Assembly (NCBI GenBank): GCA_019752775.1
Contig: JAIELU010000253.1
Span: 1-6,430 of the forward strand
Length of the DNA: 6,430 nucleotides
Origin: Campylobacterales bacterium
GTDB taxonomy: Bacteria > Campylobacterota > Campylobacteria > Campylobacterales > Arcobacteraceae
Direction of reading: 5' to 3'
In this document: positions 1 through 5,525 of the stretch, piece by piece
Position numbering within the stretch: position 1 is the stretch's first letter
Layout of the letters: each line of letters opens with the position of its first letter
The notes under the pieces: model-generated
Told to the model about the DNA's origin: nothing
Seen by the model: only the letters and a program-made list of their open reading frames with translations
Database searches by the model: none
Program-made: the position numbers and the translations under genes

Positions 1-175
1 AGATGCCAAGGGGGCCGCCATCATGTACATATTGTTGTAATAGAGCGTTTATGAAAAGTATGAAATTAATGAAAAGATTTAAAATAATTAAAATTTCTAT
101 CAATTTTTTATTTCTAACAATCAGAATGAATTTTATTATTTCCAAAATCTTCAAAGTGAAATTCTTATTGAGGAT
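1..175. other. Leading region with no assignable gene
   Basis: No complete gene can be supported here. The first 30 bases contain 17 G/C, and the first 20 contain 14, whereas the rest of the window is strongly AT-rich. One plus-strand frame (beginning at base 3) is open from the window edge to a TGA at 177-179 and includes an ATG at 51. A second frame ends at a TGA at 52-54, which would overlap that ATG as ATGA, a usual arrangement for coupled genes. A third frame stops at 38-40 and 41-43, stops again at 83-85 and 92-94, and from 95 onward reads as plausible protein straight into the next gene. The stretch could therefore hold the 3' end of an upstream gene plus the true 5' end of the next one. 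I cannot decide which frame is used. Confidence 0.4.
104..110 (+). other. Candidate -1 slippery heptamer (T TTT TTA)
   Basis: In the open frame that includes ATG 51, codons fall as TTT (105-107) and TTA (108-110), preceded by T104. This is the canonical X XXY YYZ heptamer U UUU UUA, correctly phased for a -1 slip. Slipping back one base would move a ribosome starting at ATG 51 into the frame of the gene annotated from 176. That would give one continuous protein beginning MKSMKLMKRFKIIKISINF. The same geometry would arise if one T were missing from the homopolymer through a sequencing error or a natural deletion. AT-rich genomes contain this heptamer often by chance, so the phase is the only argument. 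Confidence 0.3.
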
Positions 176-706
176 TTGATTGAATATATAAATAAAAAGT
201 TTTCTATAATACTTGATAGTTTCAATATTATTCAAAAAGAATCTTATGAAGATTTAAAAAAAGAGTATTTAGAAAAAGCTTTTAAAAATAAACTTGAAAA
301 TTTCAATATAAAAAATGATTATAGTTTTAAAATTTATTTATGTTATGTATTAATTATTATTTCTTGTTTTACTTTTTATTTATACGATAATCAAATAAAA
401 AATGAAGAAAATGAAACTAAAATAACAGAAGAAAATCAAGTTGACAAACTAAAAAGAGAGCATTTCTTTACTTCTATTTTTTTAGACTTTAAAAATATAA
501 TTGAATTATTGGAAAAATATAACTTAAATCTAAAATCATTTGAATACAAAGATAATAAACAAAAAATTGTATTTTTATCTTATGTAAAATCTGATATTTA
601 CTCTTTTTTTAATGAATTAAAAGATAACTTAATTACTCAAGAAGTTAATTATTTTGAGAATGAAAAAAATTATGAAGCAGTGATTTATGTTAAATTATCT
701 AAATAA
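176..706 (+). CDS. Small bitopic inner-membrane protein of a Cts/T2SS-like assembly platform
   Basis: This is a 176-residue protein I do not recognise by name. A charged, helical N-terminal part (about 1-50) is followed by one hydrophobic segment at about 51-70. A polar linker (72-95) leads to a C-terminal domain (about 97-176) whose pattern reads helix-strand-strand-helix-strand-strand. That looks like the small ferredoxin-like periplasmic domains of PilN/PilO/GspL/GspM. It lies directly before the GspM/GspC-like, ATPase and platform genes and overlaps the next gene by 20 bp, so a platform role is inferred. In Campylobacter the position just before ctsE is held by the membrane protein CtsX, which it may match. 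The start is doubtful: TTG 176 is the only usual start codon in frame, and the GAGGA at 170-174 sits too close to it. Reading in this frame stays protein-like back to 95, so the real N-terminus may lie upstream in another frame (ATG 51). Confidence 0.6.
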   Translation: MIEYINKKFSIILDSFNIIQKESYEDLKKEYLEKAFKNKLENFNIKNDYSFKIYLCYVLIIISCFTFYLYDNQIKNEENETKITEENQVDKLKREHFFTSIFLDFKNIIELLEKYNLNLKSFEYKDNKQKIVFLSYVKSDIYSFFNELKDNLITQEVNYFENEKNYEAVIYVKLSK

Positions 707-1361
707 AAAATTTATAGATAGCTCATTAAAAGCTAAAATGGAGTTATATTTACTTCCTTTATTGATTTTGTATCTTTGTTATTTTCTAGGCTTTAATTTA
801 AATGAAAATTTAGAAAATGAAGAAATAAAAGCTAAAATTGATTTAAACTATTCAAATAAAGAATTCAAAAACTCATTTTTAGATTTATCCTCAAATATTG
901 AAGAATATGCTTCAAAAAATCAAATAATAATTTTTACACTGACAAATAATAAGAAAGTTTTTATTATAAAGGCAAAAGCAAATTTAATTAAAATAGAAAA
1001 CTTTATTAAAAAAATAGAAAATTTAAATAATTTCTCAAAAATAAAAACTTTGACTTTAAATAAGGTTGATTCTGACAATTATTTATTTGAAATAGAAGTT
1101 GATTTTAATAAATTTTATATTAAAAAAAGAGATAAAGATACCGAGATTGAAGAAATAAAACCAAATGTACTAATTATAAATAATGAAAAAACAAAAGAGT
1201 ATAAAATAAATGGAATTATCTCAGAGTATGCTTTTATAAATGAAATTTGGCTTAAAAAAGATGAAAAAATTGATGATTTAATACTTACAAAAATTGAAAA
1301 AGATTTTGTAGTATTAGAAAATAAAGATAAAAAAATAATATTAGAGTTAAACAATGAATAA
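687..1361 (+). CDS. Bitopic platform protein with GspM/PilO-like and GspC/PilP-like regions
   Basis: This is a 224-residue protein with a short cytoplasmic N-terminus, one TM segment at about 19-36 and a periplasmic remainder. Residues about 60-145 alternate helix and strands in the manner of PilO/GspM ferredoxin-like domains. Residues about 172-222 (INGIISEYAFINEIWLKK onward) match the pattern of the GspC homology region/PilP domain. In that pattern a strand reading 'G-hydrophobic-x-A-hydrophobic-I-N' is followed by a W, a charged turn, then 'KI..D.VVL' and 'KKIILEL'. In known systems this domain contacts the secretin N0 domain, linking the inner-membrane platform to the outer-membrane pore. 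It overlaps the upstream gene by 20 bp and the ATPase gene by 8 bp, so translational coupling is likely. No Shine-Dalgarno sequence precedes ATG 687, and ATG 738 (Met18) would cut into the segment just before the TM. Campylobacter CtsR is a possible counterpart. The family calls come from pattern reading only. Confidence 0.65.
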   Translation: MLNYLNKKFIDSSLKAKMELYLLPLLILYLCYFLGFNLNENLENEEIKAKIDLNYSNKEFKNSFLDLSSNIEEYASKNQIIIFTLTNNKKVFIIKAKANLIKIENFIKKIENLNNFSKIKTLTLNKVDSDNYLFEIEVDFNKFYIKKRDKDTEIEEIKPNVLIINNEKTKEYKINGIISEYAFINEIWLKKDEKIDDLILTKIEKDFVVLENKDKKIILELNNE

Positions 1362-2715
1362 TATATTAAAAACCTTAATTGATTATTCTTTATTTGAAAA
1401 ATATGATAAAGATTATTTTATAAATAATAAGATTTTACCACTTTCTGAAAATGATATAAGCATAAAAATGGTTGTTTGTAAAAGCTCAAAATTAGAAACT
1501 ATAAAAAATGATTTTAATAAAGTGATTAGTTTTATTGAGATTGAAGAGTTAGAACTCCTTTTTATGATAAGTCATATTGAGAAAAAAACTTTATTATATT
1601 CTTTGGCATTAAAAGCAATTTCACAAAATAGTTTTGAAAAATATATAGATAAGTTTTTACAAGAATTATTATCTTTTTCTATAAACTTAAGAGCAAGTGA
1701 TATTCATCTTGAACAATACAAAGATGTGATTTTATTTAAATTTAGAATAGATGGAAGATTAAAAACTTTTTTTGCTTTTAATTGCGAGTTTTTTAAACTA
1801 ATTTCCTCTTATATTAAATTAATTTCAAATTTAGATATGACGCAGATTCGCTTGCCACAAGATGGAAGATTTGCATTAAATATAGAAGATAAAAAGTATG
1901 ATTTCAGAGTTTCAACGATGCCAACCCTTGAAGCCGAATCTATAGTTTTAAGAATTTTAGATAATAAAAATATAAATAAAAATCTTCAAACTTTAGGAAT
2001 ATCTTTAAATCTATTTGAATTATTAAGCCAAGCATTAAAATTAACCCAAGGCTTAATACTAATTTCAGGACCTACTGGAAGTGGAAAAACTACAACTTTA
2101 TATTCAATTTTACAAGAGCTAAATTGTGAGGAAAAAAAGATAATTACTGTTGAAGACCCAATAGAATATAAAATTGACTCAATTTGCCAAATTCCAATAA
2201 ATAGTAAAATAGGACTAAGTTTTGAATTGGTTTTAAAAAATATTTTGCGTCAAGATCCAGACATCATTTTTATAGGAGAAATTAGGGATAAGTTTTCCTT
2301 GGATATTGCATTACAAGCTTCATTAACAGGGCATTTAGTGATTGCTAGTATCCATGCTAATAATGCAGTAGAAACAATTTTAAGACTTATAGATTTACAA
2401 GCTGACCCATTTTTAATTTCAAGTACATTAAAACTTGTAATGGCTCAACGATTAGTTTTAAATTATTGTACTTTTTGCGATTCACAAGGATGTCAAAAGT
2501 GTAATTATACAAAATATTATGATAGAACTATAATAGCTGAAATTCTAAAAATAGATGAAATAATATCTTCAATGATATTTAAAAAATCAGATATAAATGA
2601 ACTAAAAGATTATCTCGAAAAAATAAATTTTAAGACAATAATAGATGATGGAAAACAAAAAGTTGAACAAAAACAAACTTCACTTGAAGAAGTTTATAAA
2701 GTAGCTAGTTTTTGA
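1354..2715 (+). CDS. ctsE: GspE/PilB-family type II secretion/transformation ATPase (CtsE-like)
   Basis: This 453-residue hexameric motor ATPase would power assembly of a (pseudo)pilus from the cytoplasmic face of the inner membrane. A short N-terminal region (1-about 100) precedes the family's RASDIHLE motif (113-120) and RIDGRL (131-136). The Walker A motif is GPTGSGKTT (239-247) and the Asp box is ITVEDPIEY (264-272). The Walker B/bacterial T2SE signature is LRQDPDIIFIGEIRD (298-312) and the His box TGHLVIASIHAN is at 325-336. All catalytic landmarks are intact. A four-cysteine zinc motif is present but very compact: C372, C375, C380 and C383. It is shorter than typical PilB because the N-terminal domain is reduced. 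The ATG overlaps the upstream stop by 8 bp, and the stop shares a base with the next ATG (TGATG). The gene order with an F-type platform gene supports a Cts-like system. The family is certain, but the Cts name is inferred from taxon and context. Confidence 0.93.
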   Translation: MNNILKTLIDYSLFEKYDKDYFINNKILPLSENDISIKMVVCKSSKLETIKNDFNKVISFIEIEELELLFMISHIEKKTLLYSLALKAISQNSFEKYIDKFLQELLSFSINLRASDIHLEQYKDVILFKFRIDGRLKTFFAFNCEFFKLISSYIKLISNLDMTQIRLPQDGRFALNIEDKKYDFRVSTMPTLEAESIVLRILDNKNINKNLQTLGISLNLFELLSQALKLTQGLILISGPTGSGKTTTLYSILQELNCEEKKIITVEDPIEYKIDSICQIPINSKIGLSFELVLKNILRQDPDIIFIGEIRDKFSLDIALQASLTGHLVIASIHANNAVETILRLIDLQADPFLISSTLKLVMAQRLVLNYCTFCDSQGCQKCNYTKYYDRTIIAEILKIDEIISSMIFKKSDINELKDYLEKINFKTIIDDGKQKVEQKQTSLEEVYKVASF

Positions 2716-3905
2716 TGAAAAAATATAAAATAAAATATCAAGATAAAAATGAAATTAAAGAGCTTATTTTTGAAACAAAAGATTTATCAAATGAAAAACT
2801 ACCCTCTAATATTGTTGAAATAAAAGAGTATAAAAACTATTTTGATTTTGTTTTATTTAGAAAGAAAAGAGTAAATGATAAAAAGTTAAATCTACTTTTT
2901 TATGAATTAAATTTAATGTTGCAAGCAAATATAAATCTTAGTGATGCCCTTGATATTTTGATTAAAAATAAAAAAGATAAAAATATTATTGCTTTCTTAG
3001 AAGTCCTAAAATACAGCTTTTCAAATGCAAAACCAATAGAAAAAAATTTAGATGAATTTAAGATAAATAATTTAGTTGTATCATTTCTGAAAATCTCACA
3101 AGATAATGGGAATATTGCTTTAAATATAAAAGCTTTGAGTAATTTGTTACTTGAAAATTATGAGATAAAAAAAGCATTTATAAAAGCTATTTCTTATCCG
3201 ATACTTTTAATTATAAGTTTTATTTTATCTTTAGTATCAATATTTCTTTTTGTTATTCCAAAGTTTAAAATGATTTTTAGTCAAACTTCTACTGAATTAC
3301 CACTTGCAACAAAAATTTTATTAAAAACTCAGTATATTTTAGAAAATTATTTTGCAGTAATAGTTTTAGTTTTTTGTTTGTTAATTATTCTTTTTTTGTA
3401 TTTATATAAACATCATAAAAAGTTTAGTTATTTTATAGACAAGTTTTTAATAGCAAATATGTTTCTAATCAAAGATATTTATTTAAATATGCAATTATAT
3501 AAACTCTTTTTAGTTATGGATATTATGTTGAAATCAAATTACGAATTTCACAAAGCTTTCATTTCTTCAAAACTTTTATTAAAAAACAAATATCTATTAG
3601 ATAAAATGCATCTAATTGATAATTTATTGCAAAACGGAAAAAGTATCAATGACTCTTTTTTTAAAACACAAATATTTGATGATATTGTTTTGAATCTAAT
3701 AAATACAGGAGAAGTTTCAAACTCTTTGTGTATTACAATAGAGGAAATAAAAAAGATTTATAAAAATAGATTTAATGATAAAATGAATTTGCTAACATCG
3801 CTTATACAACCCATATTTTTGATTGTAATTATGGGTTTAATACTTTGGATTGTATTAGCGATTTTTATGCCTATATGGGATATGGGAAATATGATAAAAG
3901 TTTGA
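2715..3905 (+). CDS. ctsF: GspF/PilC-family inner-membrane platform protein (CtsF-like)
   Basis: This 396-residue polytopic protein forms the platform on which the GspE-type ATPase acts. It has the family's two repeated cytoplasmic T2SSF domains (about 58-160 and 262-364). Three membrane segments lie at about 162-183, 212-231 and 365-386. Typical landmarks are KAISYPILLI leading into TM1, the FVIPKF...LPLATKILL stretch after it, the NTGEVSNSL turn in domain 2, and the C-terminal VLAIFMPIWDMGNM. The length is normal for the family. The start is ATG 2715, which shares its A with the ATPase stop codon. The in-frame TTG at 2712 just before it has no better support. The overlap implies translational coupling, so ATPase and platform would be made together. 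No frameshift or truncation is visible. In Campylobacter, ctsF follows ctsE in the same order and is needed for DNA uptake. The family call is secure, while a role in transformation rather than secretion is inference. Confidence 0.92.
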   Translation: MKKYKIKYQDKNEIKELIFETKDLSNEKLPSNIVEIKEYKNYFDFVLFRKKRVNDKKLNLLFYELNLMLQANINLSDALDILIKNKKDKNIIAFLEVLKYSFSNAKPIEKNLDEFKINNLVVSFLKISQDNGNIALNIKALSNLLLENYEIKKAFIKAISYPILLIISFILSLVSIFLFVIPKFKMIFSQTSTELPLATKILLKTQYILENYFAVIVLVFCLLIILFLYLYKHHKKFSYFIDKFLIANMFLIKDIYLNMQLYKLFLVMDIMLKSNYEFHKAFISSKLLLKNKYLLDKMHLIDNLLQNGKSINDSFFKTQIFDDIVLNLINTGEVSNSLCITIEEIKKIYKNRFNDKMNLLTSLIQPIFLIVIMGLILWIVLAIFMPIWDMGNMIKV

Positions 3906-3907
3906 AA

Positions 3908-3913
3908 AGGAGG
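3908..3913 (+). promoter_or_regulatory. Strong Shine-Dalgarno for corA
   Basis: AGGAGG, within AAAAGGAGGT, lies 5 bases before TTG 3919. It fixes that non-ATG codon as the corA start. It is the only near-perfect ribosome binding site seen in the plus-strand run. The four upstream genes rely on overlapping start and stop codons, so corA appears to be translated independently of them. Confidence 0.8.
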
Positions 3914-3918
3914 TTACT

Positions 3919-4881
3919 TTGATTAGCTGTTACATCAAAAAAGGAAATAAGCTTAATGTTCTTGAAGGAGTAGAATCTCTTGAAAGTCTTGAAAGCAATG
4001 ATGATAAAAATAACGTAATTTGGATTGATATGCTTCTTCCAAATATTGAAGAGATTAGAGCAGTTGAAAATATGTTTGATATGAAATTTCCTACAAAACA
4101 AGAAAGTGAAGAAATTGAGCTGAGTTCTAGATATTGGGAAGAAAATAATAGAATAGAAATAAATAGTTATTTTTTAATAAATGACAATAATTCAGCTTTC
4201 AATGAAACAGTATCTTTTATTTTACAAGGAAATCTTTTAATATCTGTAAGATATAAAAAGTTGCAAAGTTTTAATACATTTACAAAAAAACTTTTAATTT
4301 CACCAAGGGAGTTTAAAACGGGTTACTCGATTTTTTGTCAAATTATTGATATTAGAATTGATGCTGATGCTGATACAATTGAGAATTTATCAAAAGAGAT
4401 AACAAAAATAAGAAAACATGTATTTACTGATTATTCAAATGATGATGAAGAGATTCTTGAAAAAATTTCTACATTTGAAGATTTAAATATGAAAATTAGA
4501 GAGAACTTAACAGATAAACAAAGAATATTAAATTCACTTTTAAAATCACAAAAATTTGTGGATGATAAACATGAATTACCAATTATGTTGAAGGATATTA
4601 AGTCATTAATTGACCATACTAATTTTAATTTTGAAAGACTTGATTACTTACAAAATATCTTTATTGGTATTTTAAGTATTGAACAAAATAAGGTTATAAA
4701 AATATTTACAATTGTAAATGTAATTTTCCTTCCACCTACGCTTATTGCCAGTATTTACGGAATGAACTTTGATCTTATACCTGAATTACATTGGGAATAT
4801 GGATATGTAATATCTATTATTCTTATGGTAATTTCATCAATTACTCCAATCTTAATTTTTAAGAAAAAAGGTTGGATTTAA
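3919..4881 (+). CDS. corA: CorA-family magnesium (Mg2+/Co2+/Ni2+) transport protein
   Basis: This 320-residue inner-membrane ion channel would act as a homopentamer for Mg2+ uptake. The large N-terminal cytoplasmic domain (about 1-255) contains the acidic ELSSRYWEENNRIEINSYF stretch typical of the family and a long helical stalk. The first TM segment (about 263-280) ends in the diagnostic YGMN pore motif (280-283). The short loop FDLIPELHWEYG follows, then TM2 (about 294-314) and a basic C-terminus (KKKGWI). Length and layout match other CorA proteins. The start is TTG behind a strong AGGAGG at 5-base spacing. It lies 13 bp after the platform gene with no room for a terminator between them, so it probably shares that transcript while having its own translation signal. 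Nothing suggests a functional link to DNA uptake or secretion. All key residues seen are intact. Confidence 0.93.
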   Translation: MISCYIKKGNKLNVLEGVESLESLESNDDKNNVIWIDMLLPNIEEIRAVENMFDMKFPTKQESEEIELSSRYWEENNRIEINSYFLINDNNSAFNETVSFILQGNLLISVRYKKLQSFNTFTKKLLISPREFKTGYSIFCQIIDIRIDADADTIENLSKEITKIRKHVFTDYSNDDEEILEKISTFEDLNMKIRENLTDKQRILNSLLKSQKFVDDKHELPIMLKDIKSLIDHTNFNFERLDYLQNIFIGILSIEQNKVIKIFTIVNVIFLPPTLIASIYGMNFDLIPELHWEYGYVISIILMVISSITPILIFKKKGWI

Positions 4882-4923
4882 TATTAAAAGTTATATAAAA
4901 AAATTTTAAAGGAAAAATATTTT

Positions 4924-5496
4924 ATGAGTAATGAAATAGAATTTGAAAATGCCATAAAAACAATGTTAGAACATATTGGAGAAGATATAAATCGAGAGGG
5001 TTTAATTGATACTCCCAAAAGAGTAAGAAAAGCTTATGAATTCATGTGTAGTGGGTATAAACAAGACCCAAAAGAAATTATTCAAAAAGCTTTGTTTACT
5101 TCTACAAATGATGAAATGGTTGTGGTAAAAGATATAGAGTTTTACTCTTTTTGTGAACATCACATGTTACCTATTATTGGAAAAGCTCATGTGGCATATA
5201 TTCCAAATGGAAAAGTTATTGGACTTTCAAAAATTCCGAGAGTTGTAGATGTATTTGCAAGAAGATTACAAATTCAGGAGCAATTAACTGAGCAAATTTG
5301 TGATGCTTTAAACGAGCATTTAAAACCAAAGGGTGTTGCAGTTATGATTGATGCAAGACATATGTGTATGGAAATGAGAGGAGTTGAAAAGATTTGTTCA
5401 ACTACTGTAACTTCAGCTTTAAGAGGATTATTTAAATCAAACAAGGGAACTAAAGATGAGTTTTTGTCAATAGTTGCTCAATCACTTCATAAATAA
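4924..5496 (+). CDS. folE: GTP cyclohydrolase I (FolE)
   Basis: This 190-residue cytosolic enzyme converts GTP to 7,8-dihydroneopterin triphosphate, the first step of folate synthesis and also the entry to queuosine precursors. The family core is complete. INREGLIDTPKRVRKAYEFM (22-41) carries the N-terminal signature. EFYSFCEHHMLPI (72-84) holds zinc ligands Cys77 and His80. GKAHVAYIPNGKVIGLSK (86-103) and the PRVVDVFARRLQIQEQLTEQI helix region (105-125) follow. ARHMCMEMRGVEK (144-156) holds catalytic His146 and the third zinc ligand Cys148. The short N-terminus is normal for bacterial forms. The ATG is preceded by AAAGGA at 4908-4913, about 10 bases upstream, a slightly long spacing. The 42-bp gap after corA is AT-only-like with no clear hairpin, so co-transcription is possible. 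A hairpin ends the unit just downstream. Confidence 0.97.
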   Translation: MSNEIEFENAIKTMLEHIGEDINREGLIDTPKRVRKAYEFMCSGYKQDPKEIIQKALFTSTNDEMVVVKDIEFYSFCEHHMLPIIGKAHVAYIPNGKVIGLSKIPRVVDVFARRLQIQEQLTEQICDALNEHLKPKGVAVMIDARHMCMEMRGVEKICSTTVTSALRGLFKSNKGTKDEFLSIVAQSLHK

Positions 5497-5523
5497 GTCA
5501 ATAGAATTTTCTATTGATTTATT
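5492..5523. terminator. Convergent hairpin between folE and the M23 gene
   Basis: A perfect inverted repeat, TCAATAGAA (5498-5506) with TTCTATTGA (5509-5517), lies directly after the folE stop. Pairing can extend outward through one G-U (5497/5518) to about 5492 and 5523, and the innermost bases would open to form a 4-base loop. The plus-strand side is followed by T-rich sequence. The stem is AT-rich and thus weak, but it occupies nearly all of the 29-bp gap between two convergent genes. It could therefore serve as a terminator in both directions. Confidence 0.6.
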
Positions 5524-5525
5524 AT

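Noticed and set aside
1..100. Minus-strand reading ending in ALLQQYVHDGGPLGI, resembling the N-terminus of ExbB/TolQ/MotA-type proteins
   Set aside because: No ATG, GTG or well-placed start with a ribosome site precedes it in that frame. The upstream codons are low-complexity I/L/F, and the resemblance is too short to support a gene.
477..669. Runs of seven T (477-483, 604-610) and seven A (663-669) in the first platform gene as phase-variation tracts
   Set aside because: Seven-base A/T runs are expected in such AT-rich coding sequence and are well below the tract lengths usual for contingency loci. The frame is intact across all of them.
1115..1354. Minus-strand open frame of 79 codons opposite the second platform gene
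   Set aside because: It lies wholly antisense to a well-supported gene and its translation is a low-complexity S/F/I-rich string, as expected from the reverse of K/E/N-rich AT-rich coding sequence.
3961..4000. Short direct repeats such as CTTGAAAG near the start of corA
   Set aside because: They encode the repeated Leu-Glu-Ser residues in normal coding sequence and are too short and few to be a repeat element.
3871..4101. Minus-strand open frame spanning the end of the platform gene and the start of corA
   Set aside because: It is antisense to two conserved genes and to the strong corA ribosome site, with no recognisable domain. It is a shadow frame.
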